DNA of 41,034 bases from JAWCLZ01 sp038850275 (GTDB lineage Archaea > Halobacteriota > JAWCLZ01), in assembly GCA_038850275.1 (NCBI GenBank), contig JAWCLZ010000012.1:1-41034 (forward strand), written 5' to 3'. Below are positions 22,943 through 30,435 of the stretch, one piece after another. The notes below the pieces were generated by a model. That model was not told the origin of the DNA. It searched no databases and saw only the letters and a program-made list of their open reading frames with translations. Each line of letters starts with the position of its first letter. The stretch's first letter is position 1. Position numbers and translations under genes: made by a program.

Positions 22943-23776
22943 TTATTCACGATATTTAAGATTACGTACTCGTAAACTAAAGTTTAACCAAGGTGAGGAG
23001 TGAGTCAATGCTCCAATAGAGAGCACATCGACCCCTGTTTTAGCATAGCTTGCTAGATTGTTAAGATTAATTCCACCTGAGGCCTCGAGGATTAAGCGCT
23101 CCCTTAGCCCTAATTTCTCAATCTCAGCTATCGCTCTTTTTATTTCCTTAGGAGTCATGTTGTCGAACATGATTATATCAACGCCCAGTTTCACGGCTTT
23201 AACTGCATCTTCCATGCTTTCCACTTCAACTTCAATTTTCTTTGTAAAACTTGTTTTTTGCCTTGCATTTTTAATTGCATTTTCAAGTCCAGCAATTGCT
23301 ATATGATTATTTTTAATTAACACTGCATCACTCAAGCAAAAGCGATGAGGATCACAGCCAGCTAGCGTTAAGGCTTTTTTCTCAAACTTTCTAAACCCAG
23401 GCGTGGTCTTGCGAGTGCCAGCAATGCGCACTCCCTTAGCCCTAGCGATATATTTACTTGCAAGCGTTGCTATACCACTCATTCTACCCATGAAATTCAA
23501 AGCAAGGCGCTCACACTGTAATATCTTGCGAGAGCTACCTCGTATTCTAAGCACTACCTCTCCCTTTTTTAATTTCTTGCCATCTCTTGTTTTAGATTCA
23601 GTTTTCAAGCCGAAGTATTCAAAGATCTTAACTGCCTCTTCAAGACCAGCGAGAACGCCGTTTTCTCGAGCAATGATTTCAGCTTCAATTATTTTATCAG
23701 GAATGAATTCACTGGTTATATCTCCATATTGCATATCTTCTTCAAAGAAGCGCTCAATTTCACTGCTCGTTAGCAT
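22943..23776 (-). CDS. nadC: Nicotinate-nucleotide pyrophosphorylase (quinolinate phosphoribosyltransferase)
   Basis: Converts quinolinate and PRPP to nicotinate mononucleotide, the common entry to NAD. Length 277. Motifs: YGDITSEFI, RGSSRKILQCERLALNFMGR, AGTRKTTPGFRKFEKKA, IKNNHIAIAG, VEVESMEDA, IIMFDNMTP, EASGGINLNN. It is divergently transcribed from nadX-nadA with only about 50 bases between, so all three de novo NAD genes are clustered. Confidence 0.96.
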   Translation of the reverse strand: MLTSSEIERFFEEDMQYGDITSEFIPDKIIEAEIIARENGVLAGLEEAVKIFEYFGLKTESKTRDGKKLKKGEVVLRIRGSSRKILQCERLALNFMGRMSGIATLASKYIARAKGVRIAGTRKTTPGFRKFEKKALTLAGCDPHRFCLSDAVLIKNNHIAIAGLENAIKNARQKTSFTKKIEVEVESMEDAVKAVKLGVDIIMFDNMTPKEIKRAIAEIEKLGLRERLILEASGGINLNNLASYAKTGVDVLSIGALTHSSPWLNFSLRVRNLKYRE

Positions 23777-23833
23777 TAGATAACTTTTTATGCCTTATAC
23801 AATTTATAATATTTTTCTAATTAAGTGAAAAAG
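23777..23833. promoter_or_regulatory. Divergent nadC / nadX promoter region
   Basis: 57 bases between the start codons of nadC (minus) and nadX (plus). The interior is AT-rich (TTTATAATATTTTT on plus; its complement offers a TATA-like element on minus), so two face-to-face or overlapping promoters must share it. GTGA at 23825-23828 may act as a weak ribosome binding site for ATG 23834. No palindrome of operator quality is seen. Confidence 0.45.
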
Positions 23834-24637
23834 ATGAAGATTGGCATAGTGGGGATTGGGGCTATTGGAAAAGAACTCTGCCTAGCAATAGATTCAGGAG
23901 TGATAAATGCTGAATTGGCTGCTATATATGATAGAGATATAGCGATGGCAGAGGGATTTGCCTCTAAGTTGAAGAGCAAGCCCAGAGTTTTAAAGCTCCA
24001 AGAAATGCTTGATTGTGTGGATTTAATCGTTGAAGCAGCTTCTCAAGCAGCTGTGCGCGAGATTGCAATACCTGCTCTTAAAAAGGGGAAGGATATCTTG
24101 ATTATGAGCACGGGAGCGCTCTTAGATGAAAAACTTTTTCAGGAGATAAAAAACCTTGCAGTGCAAAATAACTGCAAAATATATATTCCATCTGGAGCGA
24201 TTTTAGGTATCGATGGACTTAGGGGTGCTAGCTTAGCTGGAGTGGATAGTGTATCTCTAACTGTAATAAAGCCCCCAGCTGCTTTGAGTGATGCACCCTA
24301 TGTTAAAGAGAAAAAAATCGATCTAAGCAAGATTAAGCAAGCCACACTCCTATTCGAAGGCCTCGCGAGCGAGGCTGTAAGGTTTTTCCCTGCAAATGTA
24401 AATGTTGCTGCAACACTAAGCTTAGCTGCTTCCAAGCAAATTAAAGTTAGGGTAATAGCGGATCCCTCAATTGATAAAAATTTGCATAAGTTAGAGATCA
24501 AAGGAAGATTTGGAGAAATGGAGATCTTCATCAAAAATTTACCCTCACCCTGCAATCCTAGGACGAGCTATCTCGCAGTGCTCTCAGCAATTGCGACTTT
24601 AAAAAGAATATCTGAGCCAGTTCAAATTGGAACATGA
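23834..24637 (+). CDS. nadX: L-aspartate dehydrogenase
   Basis: Oxidises aspartate to iminoaspartate with NAD(P)+, replacing NadB in archaeal quinolinate synthesis. Rossmann start MKIGIVGIGAIGKELCLAI; then VDLIVEAASQAAVREIAIP, LIMSTGALLD, IYIPSGAILGIDGLRGA; catalytic region FFPANVNVAATLSLA. ATG 23834 puts the nucleotide-binding strand at the N-terminus as in relatives; GTG 23825 would add three residues. Its last 4 bases overlap the nadA start, so the product can be handed to the next enzyme made from the same message. Confidence 0.94.
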   Translation: MKIGIVGIGAIGKELCLAIDSGVINAELAAIYDRDIAMAEGFASKLKSKPRVLKLQEMLDCVDLIVEAASQAAVREIAIPALKKGKDILIMSTGALLDEKLFQEIKNLAVQNNCKIYIPSGAILGIDGLRGASLAGVDSVSLTVIKPPAALSDAPYVKEKKIDLSKIKQATLLFEGLASEAVRFFPANVNVAATLSLAASKQIKVRVIADPSIDKNLHKLEIKGRFGEMEIFIKNLPSPCNPRTSYLAVLSAIATLKRISEPVQIGT

Positions 24638-25563
24638 GGAGAGATAACTTGAAGGAAATTCGGCAAAGAATCCTTGAACTTAAAGCTCAAAGGAGAGCCA
24701 TCATACTTGCGCATAATTATCAATTACCCGAGATACAGCAAATTGCAGATTACGTTGGCGATTCCCTTGATTTGAGCCAGAGGGCAGCAGCGTGCGAGGC
24801 AGAGGTAATAGTTTTCTGCGGAGTTGATTTCATGGCTGAGAGTGCAGCAATTCTATGCCCCGATAAAAAAGTTCTAGTTCCAGATTTAGAAGCACGCTGT
24901 CCAATGGCGGCTATGATCACACCTGCTCAGCTTAAAATAGCGAGAGAGAAGCACCCTGATTCAACCGTGGTTTGCTATGTGAATACAACAGCCGCGGTTA
25001 AAGCTGAAAGTGATATATGCTGCACCTCTGCAAATGCAGTTAAAGTAGTCGATTCCCTCCCAGACCAAAAAATCATTTTCATCCCAGATAAATATCTCGC
25101 AGCATATGTTGCCTCAAAGGTCAAAGGCAAGCATATAATACCGTGGGAGGGCTTTTGCCCGACCCATGAGCAAATCACGCTGGCGGATTTACTCTGGGTA
25201 AAAGAAGAGCATCCAGAGGCAGAAGTGCTAGTGCATCCAGAATGCAAGCCTGAGGTAATTGCAAATGCAGATTTCGTTTATAGCACAGGAGGTATGGTAA
25301 AGCACGTGAGAAACTCAAATGCGAGGAAGTTTCTAATTGGAACCGAGATAGGATTGATATATAGACTTAAGAGGGAGAACCCTGAAAAAGAATTCTATCC
25401 TATTTCCAATCAAGCAATTTGCGCGAATATGAAGCGAAATACCCTTGAAAAAGTTCTTCACTGCCTTGAAAAAATGGAGTTTGAGGTAAAAGTGCCTGAG
25501 GATGTAAGAAGAAGAGCTAAGCAAGCGTTGGATAGAATGCTTGAAGTCAGACGAGGAGATTAA
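24634..25563 (+). CDS. nadA: Quinolinate synthase
   Basis: [4Fe-4S] enzyme that condenses iminoaspartate with dihydroxyacetone phosphate to quinolinate. Length 309, archaeal short form. Motifs: ILAHNYQLPEIQQIADYVGD, VFCGVDFMAESA, LEARCPMAAMI (first cluster Cys), WEGFCPTHEQI (second), SNQAICANMKRNTLE (third), STGGMVKH. ATG 24634 overlaps nadX by 4 bases. Confidence 0.97.
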   Translation: MRRDNLKEIRQRILELKAQRRAIILAHNYQLPEIQQIADYVGDSLDLSQRAAACEAEVIVFCGVDFMAESAAILCPDKKVLVPDLEARCPMAAMITPAQLKIAREKHPDSTVVCYVNTTAAVKAESDICCTSANAVKVVDSLPDQKIIFIPDKYLAAYVASKVKGKHIIPWEGFCPTHEQITLADLLWVKEEHPEAEVLVHPECKPEVIANADFVYSTGGMVKHVRNSNARKFLIGTEIGLIYRLKRENPEKEFYPISNQAICANMKRNTLEKVLHCLEKMEFEVKVPEDVRRRAKQALDRMLEVRRGD

Positions 25564-25627
25564 TTTTTAGATAATTTTCACCATGTTAGATAATTTTTTA
25601 TCCAACTGTTTATAATTAAGTGAAAGA

Positions 25628-26599
25628 ATGAATAGGTGGATTTTGATCTTAATCGCATTATTAATTCTATTGTTCAGCTTCAGCATTGCTAGTGCTCAAG
25701 CATTGCATATTTTTTTTATACATGACTTCAAATTCGGAGGCATTGCAATGGCTGAGGAAGTGAGATCTGTGCATAGGGGGGAAAACTACACATTAGTGGT
25801 GATTTTACCCTTTAGTAATGCTAGAATTGAAGATATTTCCTTCGAAAATAGTTCTCTGCAATTCAATGCCAGCCCCACTCGAATTAGTTTCACAAACTGG
25901 GTGCTGAATCTATATGTAACTGATAGCGATGTAGGGGCTTTGAAAACTATTTCAATTAAAGTTAGCTATTTTGATGCTAATTTAACATTGAAAAATGAAA
26001 CCTGTAAAATAGAGATATTAGTGGGCCCGCCAATGCCTCAGTTCCCCCTAGAGTTAGCGCTTTATCAAATAACACTACCTGAATATCAAGGCGTGCCTGT
26101 AGTTATAAGGGGAACAATTGAGCAAATTACTAAAGTGAGTGAGTTTTATAAGATAACTATAACCGATGGTGCATCTAGAGCCAAGGTCACCTCAACCTTA
26201 GGCAACTTCAAAGTCGGAGAGAGAGTGAAGATAGCAGGGGAAATAAGATTCGAAGGCGAGATCTACACCTCAAATATAACTAAAATTAAGCAGTTAGAAA
26301 TAGATGCTCCAGTTGTGGTAACGCAGGGCGGGGAATATAAGATTACCATAAAAGCAGATGGCAAGCCAGTGGAAGGTGCAACTGTTTTAATAGAGAACTC
26401 GATCTACTTAACTGATGAAAATGGAGCTATATTCCATAGATTTAATGCAACTGGAGCAGTGCATATCGAGGCAAGAAAAGAAGACTGCCTCTCGGCTAGA
26501 GCAATTGTTGTAGTTGAAAAGCAAGCACCAGGCTTTGAATTTGCAGTAGCAGCAGGATCCCTGTTGACCTATTACTTCAACCGAAAGTTATTAAAATAA
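25628..26599 (+). CDS. Secreted surface protein with PGF-CTERM-like anchor
   Basis: A 323-residue protein with signal peptide (WILILIALLILLFSFSIASA). Then a beta-rich domain (about 30-140), an OB-fold-like strand set (YQGVPVVIRGTIEQITK, VGERVKIAGEIRFEGEIYTS; about 160-215) and an Ig/carboxypeptidase-regulatory-like domain (GEYKITIKADGKPVEGATVL; about 230-290). There are at least six N-glycosylation sequons. It ends APGFEFAVAAGSLLTYYFNR and a basic tail, which fits PGF-CTERM processing by archaeosortase. Likely an S-layer-associated protein; its specific role is unknown. Confidence 0.72.
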   Translation: MNRWILILIALLILLFSFSIASAQALHIFFIHDFKFGGIAMAEEVRSVHRGENYTLVVILPFSNARIEDISFENSSLQFNASPTRISFTNWVLNLYVTDSDVGALKTISIKVSYFDANLTLKNETCKIEILVGPPMPQFPLELALYQITLPEYQGVPVVIRGTIEQITKVSEFYKITITDGASRAKVTSTLGNFKVGERVKIAGEIRFEGEIYTSNITKIKQLEIDAPVVVTQGGEYKITIKADGKPVEGATVLIENSIYLTDENGAIFHRFNATGAVHIEARKEDCLSARAIVVVEKQAPGFEFAVAAGSLLTYYFNRKLLK

Positions 26600-26610
26600 G
26601 GGCTGGAGCA

Positions 26611-26648
26611 ATGCTATAAGCATTGATATGCTTGAGCATTAATATGCT
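26611..26648 (+). promoter_or_regulatory. Array of five alternating ATGCT/AGCAT half-sites at the LysE start
   Basis: ATGCT at 26611, AGCAT at 26619, ATGCT at 26628, AGCAT at 26635, ATGCT at 26644, i.e. spacings of 8, 9, 7 and 9 bases. Each neighbouring pair is an inverted repeat (AATGCT-ATA-AGCATT is perfect over 15 bases). The last half-site contains the ATG start of the LysE gene. It could be an operator bound by a multimeric regulator or a mutually exclusive RNA hairpin set masking the start codon. Confidence 0.6.
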
Positions 26649-27279
26649 GATTGAAATTCTATATTCACTGATCACTGGCATCGTCTTAGGCTACACAGGT
26701 GCTTTATCCCCTGGGCCTGTGCTTTTTGCTACCATAGATGCTTCTCTCAAAAGAGGCTGGATCGCTGGACCTCTTGTGGTGCTTGGCCATGTGCTAATTG
26801 AAATTCTAGTTGCAGCTGTAATTATATTTGGCCTCGCTAGCTTCATAGCTAGTTCTGCTTTATTCTACATATACCTAGTGGGGGGTGTAGCTCTTTGCTT
26901 ATTTGGATTCTTAACTCTAAGGGGAAGTAAAAATGCCAAGCTTGATCACGTGGGAAATAAATCTTCAAATCCAGTTTTAGCTGGTTTAGTGACCTCAATT
27001 TCAAATCCATTTTTCTGGATCTGGTGGCTCACAGTTGGCAATAACTTTGTTCTTCGAGGTCTCGAGATAGGCTTAGCTGTGGCAAGTGCATTTGTAATAG
27101 GCCACTGGTTCTCAGATTTAAGCTGGTACACCCTTGTTTCAACTTCATTCAGCAAAGGCAAAAAATTGATGAGTCAAAAAACCTATCGCGCGATATTAAT
27201 AGGCTGCGGAGTCTTTTTAATAATATTCGGAGTTCTCTCCATCGCTCAATCCACTATAACCTTTATCCTCCCTGAATAA
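26644..27279 (+). CDS. LysE/RhtB-family exporter
   Basis: Six-helix amino acid exporter of about 211 residues. Opens MLIEILYSLITGIVLGYTGA then LSPGPVLFATIDASLKRGW, the LysE signature, and has the second conserved motif TSISNPFFWIWWLTVG. Further helices at LVVLGHVLIEILVAAVIIFG, FIYIYL-like, VASAFVIGHWFSDLSWYTLV and AILIGCGVFLIIFGVLSI. ATG 26644 is preferred over TTG 26623 since the family begins close to the first helix. The substrate cannot be inferred. The 3' end overlaps the convergent carbonic anhydrase gene by 34 bases. Confidence 0.85.
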   Translation: MLIEILYSLITGIVLGYTGALSPGPVLFATIDASLKRGWIAGPLVVLGHVLIEILVAAVIIFGLASFIASSALFYIYLVGGVALCLFGFLTLRGSKNAKLDHVGNKSSNPVLAGLVTSISNPFFWIWWLTVGNNFVLRGLEIGLAVASAFVIGHWFSDLSWYTLVSTSFSKGKKLMSQKTYRAILIGCGVFLIIFGVLSIAQSTITFILPE

Positions 27280-27815
27280 ATATCATATACCCAGCCGTGC
27301 AATCGCAGCTTCCGCTGCTTCAAAGCAGATTTAACCACAGGATGTTCCCTTAAATGCTCTAGCTGAAGCAATACATTTTCCTCGACAATTAATTTCTCTC
27401 TATCTCCTTTTTCAACCTTCAGTTTCTCCTCCGCTCTCTCTATAGCTTCCTTTGCATTGAGCAGCCAGCTTGAAATATAGCTATCCTCAAGCTCGCTATC
27501 CAGTGCTTTCATCGCACCGCAGGCGTAATGCCCGCAGATAATAATATCAGAGATCCTAAGATGCTTAACTGCATATTCCAAAACAGAGCTCAAGTTCCAG
27601 TCATTCAGCGCTACGATATTACCTATATTGCGATGTACAAACAAAGTCCCAGGCTTGCACTGGGTAATAACACTCTCAGGCACGCGGGAATCCGAGCATC
27701 CAATCCAGAGAGCAAATGGCTTCTGGGCTTTAGCTAGAGCCTCAAAATATTTTTTATCTTTCTCAAATACCTTTTCAACGAATATCCTATTACCATCTAG
27801 TAGTTTAGAGAACAT
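27246..27815 (-). CDS. Beta-class carbonic anhydrase
   Basis: Interconverts CO2 and bicarbonate. Length 189. Zinc ligands are in WIGCSDSRVPES (Cys, with the Asp-Arg dyad) and CGHYACGAMKAL (His and Cys), with VHRNIGNIV between. The C-terminal LRLHGWVYDIYSG is also typical. It gives the cell control of CO2/bicarbonate supply. It is tail-to-tail with the exporter gene (34-base overlap) and divergent from the L1 operon, 182 bases away. Confidence 0.95.
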   Translation of the reverse strand: MFSKLLDGNRIFVEKVFEKDKKYFEALAKAQKPFALWIGCSDSRVPESVITQCKPGTLFVHRNIGNIVALNDWNLSSVLEYAVKHLRISDIIICGHYACGAMKALDSELEDSYISSWLLNAKEAIERAEEKLKVEKGDREKLIVEENVLLQLEHLREHPVVKSALKQRKLRLHGWVYDIYSGRIKVIVD

Positions 27816-27914
27816 GTGAACCCCATGAAATGAAGAACTAGAAAGTTTAATAAAGTTTCGAAAAACACTAAAGCTAAAAAACTAAAAAGAATAAAAGAAA
27901 CAGTTGCTCAAAAG

Positions 27915-27923
27915 TTTTAAATA
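27915..27923 (+). promoter_or_regulatory. TATA box of the L1-L10-L12 operon
   Basis: TTTTAAATA preceded by CAAAAG (BRE-like). Transcription about 25 bases further on gives a leader of roughly 50 bases that contains the hairpin at 27959-27990. Confidence 0.5.
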
Positions 27924-27958
27924 GAAATGCTGCTTATTTATTTAACTCAAGCTTTAAG

Positions 27959-27990
27959 CCGTAGGAGACGGCAAGTCGATCGCACTACGG
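27959..27990 (+). promoter_or_regulatory. Leader hairpin before rpl1, candidate L1 autoregulatory site
   Basis: CCGTAG (27959-27964) pairs with CTACGG (27985-27990); inside, GAC (27967-27969) pairs with GTC (27975-27977) around loop GGCAA, leaving an asymmetric internal loop (GA against GATCGCA). Archaeal and bacterial L1 repress their own operon by binding an mRNA copy of the helix with an asymmetric loop that they bind on 23S rRNA. The right arm runs into GGGA just upstream of the start, so binding would hide the ribosome site. The match to the known L1 motif is by shape. Confidence 0.5.
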
Positions 27991-27997
27991 GATAATT

Positions 27998-28642
27998 ATG
28001 ATAGATCGAAAGGAAATCGAAAGAGCTGTTAAGGAAGTCCTAGAAAAATCCCCCAAACGCAATTTTAATGAAAGTATTGACCTTGCAATTAATTTAAAAG
28101 ACATAGACATGAGCAAGCCTAAGAATCGAATTGACGAGAGCATAATTCTCCCAAGTGGATGTGGAAGAGAGAGAAAGATTGGCATTTTTGCCCGAGGGGA
28201 TACTGCGCTCAAAGCAGAAAAAGCTGGGGTGAATTTAATCATAAGCCCGGAGGAAATTCCAAAGCTGGGTGCAGATAAGAAAAAACTGCGTGCTTTGATA
28301 AAAGATATAGATATTTTTATAGCAGAGGCATCCTTGATGCCAGCGATAGGCAAAAACCTCGGTTCAATTCTTGCCCCCAGAGGCAAAATGCCTGAACCAA
28401 TTCCACCTGGAAGCGATATTCAATCAGTGATCGAGCGCCTGCGTAAAACAGTTAGAATCAGGTCTAAAGATCGCCTTACATTTCACACCTCAGTTGGGGT
28501 TAGAACAATGAATGTTGAAGAGCTTGTTAATAACATAGAAGCAGTACTCAAGCGCATTGAATCCAAGCTTGAGAGAGGTATGCAGAATGTGAAGTCAATT
28601 TATCTCAAGACAACAATGGGACAAGCAGTTAGGGTGATATAA
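27998..28642 (+). CDS. rpl1: Ribosomal protein L1
   Basis: Large-subunit L1-stalk protein and usual translational repressor of its operon. Length 214. Motifs: RNFNESIDLAINLKDIDMSK, RKIGIFARGD, PAIGKNLGSILAPRGKMPEP and the closing SIYLKTTMGQAVRV. First gene of L1-L10-L12; the L11 gene often found upstream in archaea is absent here. Weak ribosome binding site GGGA at 27989-27992 region. Confidence 0.97.
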   Translation: MIDRKEIERAVKEVLEKSPKRNFNESIDLAINLKDIDMSKPKNRIDESIILPSGCGRERKIGIFARGDTALKAEKAGVNLIISPEEIPKLGADKKKLRALIKDIDIFIAEASLMPAIGKNLGSILAPRGKMPEPIPPGSDIQSVIERLRKTVRIRSKDRLTFHTSVGVRTMNVEELVNNIEAVLKRIESKLERGMQNVKSIYLKTTMGQAVRVI

Positions 28643-29677
28643 GTGGAGGTAAAAAGCAGAAGAACCCATATACCAAAGTGGAAGAGAGAGGAAGTCAATG
28701 AAATCAAAAATGAAATAAAAAACCACTCCACGCTAGCTATAGTGGATATGCGCGGCATTCCTGCGAATCAAGTGCAGAAGATACGCACAGAACTCCGTGG
28801 AATGGCAAAGTTAAAAGTAGCGAGAAATTCACTGATATCAATAGCATTAAATGAGTGCGATGGAGAGATTAAAAAACTCGATAGCTATGTCATAGGTCAA
28901 ACTGGATTGATATTCACGGAGATCAACCCATTTAAGCTATATAAAATTCTTGAGAAAACCAAAATGCCAGCTCCTGCAAAACCAGGCGATATCGCTCCTC
29001 GTGATATAGTCATAGAGAAAGGAGCAACTCCATTAAAGCCAGGTCCAGTGTTAAGCGAGCTTCAAGCACTGGGGATATCAGCAGGAGTTGAAGGGGGAAA
29101 GGTGGTTATTAGGAATAAAGCAGTTGTAGCTAAAGCAGGTGAAAAAATTTCTCCCAAACTAGCTGAGATCTTGAAGAACTTGGAGATCTATCCAATGGAA
29201 ACTGGACTTAATCTGCGTGCAGTTTACTCTGATAATGTAATATTCACACCTGATATGCTTGCAATAGATGAAGCAAAATATACTGCTGAAATAACTCAAG
29301 CGGCACAGCAAGCATTTAACCTAGCAATGAATATTGCATATCCAAGCAAACTCACAATCATACCTCTACTCCAAAAAGCAGTGATTGAAGCAAGAAATTT
29401 AGGGATAAACGCAGAGATCCTCGAGAAAGCAGTCATCGAGGAATTACTGCTGAAGGCATATACTCAAATGCTTGCTCTTGCAAGTGCTATATATATCATT
29501 GATGCAAAAGCAATTGATGAGAAATTGAAAGCCAAATTCACTGAAGCAAAAGTAGAAGAGAAAGCAGAGGAAAAAATAGAAATGGAGAAAGAAAAAGAGA
29601 GAGAAAAAGAAAGAGAAAAAGAAAGAGAAAAGGAAGAGGAAAATGGCGCCGCTGGACTAGGCGCTTTATTTGGATAG
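28643..29677 (+). CDS. rpl10: Ribosomal protein L10 (P0, stalk base)
   Basis: Anchors L12 dimers to the ribosome and recruits translation GTPases. Length 344, the long archaeal form. Start is GTG 28643, directly after the L1 stop with no intervening base, so translation is coupled. Motifs: LAIVDMRGIPANQVQKIR, KVARNSLISIAL, PGDIAPRDIVIEKGATPLKP. The C-terminal part has three L12-binding helices, then a very charged tail of repeated Glu/Lys/Arg (encoded by GAAAGAGAAA-type repeats, 29583-29640) and the stalk ending GLGALFG shared with L12. Confidence 0.97.
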   Translation: MEVKSRRTHIPKWKREEVNEIKNEIKNHSTLAIVDMRGIPANQVQKIRTELRGMAKLKVARNSLISIALNECDGEIKKLDSYVIGQTGLIFTEINPFKLYKILEKTKMPAPAKPGDIAPRDIVIEKGATPLKPGPVLSELQALGISAGVEGGKVVIRNKAVVAKAGEKISPKLAEILKNLEIYPMETGLNLRAVYSDNVIFTPDMLAIDEAKYTAEITQAAQQAFNLAMNIAYPSKLTIIPLLQKAVIEARNLGINAEILEKAVIEELLLKAYTQMLALASAIYIIDAKAIDEKLKAKFTEAKVEEKAEEKIEMEKEKEREKEREKEREKEEENGAAGLGALFG

Positions 29678-29710
29678 AGGTGTAACTAAATCAAGGAAGA
29701 GGTGTTATAG

Positions 29711-30043
29711 ATGGAATATATATATGCAGCTCTCATATTGCATAGCGCTGGCAAAAAAATTGATGAGGGAGGAGTTACCTCAATTTTAAAAGCAGCTGGA
29801 ATAACGCCAGATGCAGCTAGAGTCAAAGCACTTGTTGCAGCTTTAGATGGCATAAACATATCAGAAGCAATTTCAAAAACAGCCTTTACACCAATAACAA
29901 CCACAGCCGCAGCTCCCTCTGCTGCACAGCCAGCGTCTGCTGAGAAACCAAAAGAAACAAAAGAGGAGAAGAAAAAGAAAGAGAAAGAAGAGGAAGAAAT
30001 CAGCGGAATGGAGGGACTTGGAGCACTATTTGGCAACATATAA
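29711..30043 (+). CDS. rpl12: Ribosomal protein L12 (P1, stalk)
   Basis: Archaeal stalk protein, 110 residues. N-terminal dimer/anchor domain MEYIYAALILHSAGKKIDE, an Ala-rich hinge, a Lys/Glu-rich stretch and the elongation-factor-binding tail MEGLGALFGNI. GGAAGAGGTGTTATAG before ATG 29711 contains GAGGTG, the ribosome binding site. Last gene of its operon, followed immediately by a hairpin. Confidence 0.97.
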   Translation: MEYIYAALILHSAGKKIDEGGVTSILKAAGITPDAARVKALVAALDGINISEAISKTAFTPITTTAAAPSAAQPASAEKPKETKEEKKKKEKEEEEISGMEGLGALFGNI

Positions 30044-30064
30044 AGGAGAACCTACGGTTCTCTT
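30044..30064 (+). terminator. Hairpin directly after rpl12
   Basis: GAGAACC (30046-30052), loop TAC, GGTTCTC (30056-30062), extended by a G-U and an A-U pair, begins at the last base of the region after the rpl12 stop. No T-run follows at once, so it may stabilise the 3' end rather than terminate as in bacteria. Confidence 0.45.
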
Positions 30065-30092
30065 AACTCCCCATCAAAGGCCTAGTTCTCTG

Positions 30093-30120
30093 TTAGTTAA
30101 TTTCCCTTAGTTAATTTCCC
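30093..30120. repeat. Perfect 14-bp tandem duplication
   Basis: TTAGTTAATTTCCC occurs twice head to tail (30093-30106 and 30107-30120) in the gap between rpl12 and the 3' end of the rubredoxin gene. Looks like a slippage product; on the minus strand it lies 3' of rubredoxin. Confidence 0.8.
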
Positions 30121-30138
30121 TCCTTTTCATTTCCCATT

Positions 30139-30303
30139 TTATTCCTTAACTTCTTCAAATGCATCTTTAGGTGCACCGCAAATAGGACATACCCAGTCAG
30201 CTGGTAGGTCTTCAAAAGCTGTTCCAATTGGTATATTCCCATCGGGATCTCCGATGGCTGGGTCATAGATATACCCACAAATTGAACATTTCCACTTAGC
30301 CAT
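30139..30303 (-). CDS. Rubredoxin
   Basis: Small one-iron electron carrier, 54 residues. Iron ligands are CSICGYIYDPAIG and WVCPICGAPKDAF (two CxxC). The start is the ATG at 30303 (MAKWKCSICG), which matches the family length; the frame stays open further upstream but without rubredoxin sequence. In anaerobes it commonly serves oxygen or superoxide detoxification enzymes; no such partner is in this window. It stands alone between the ribosomal and sucCD operons. Confidence 0.97.
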   Translation of the reverse strand: MAKWKCSICGYIYDPAIGDPDGNIPIGTAFEDLPADWVCPICGAPKDAFEEVKE

Positions 30304-30393
30304 AATTAAACCTACGAAATTATAATTTAAAAAGAATTCTTTTTTATTTCCATTTTTAATTTGAAATTTGCAGTTTCTTAACAATTGCGGTAA

Positions 30394-30404
30394 AGTTTTA
30401 TAAA
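30394..30404 (+). promoter_or_regulatory. TATA box of sucCD
   Basis: AGTTTTATAAA, about 35 bases before ATG 30436, with GGTAA upstream. GAGGTT at 30425-30430 region supplies a ribosome binding site, so the transcript has a very short leader. Confidence 0.5.
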
Positions 30405-30435
30405 GCGGAAGCAATCTCAAAATTGAGGTTAAACT

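Noticed and set aside
29583..29640. GAAAGAGAAA-type repeats, considered as a genomic repeat element
   Set aside because: They encode the charged Glu/Lys/Arg tail normal for archaeal L10 and need no other explanation.
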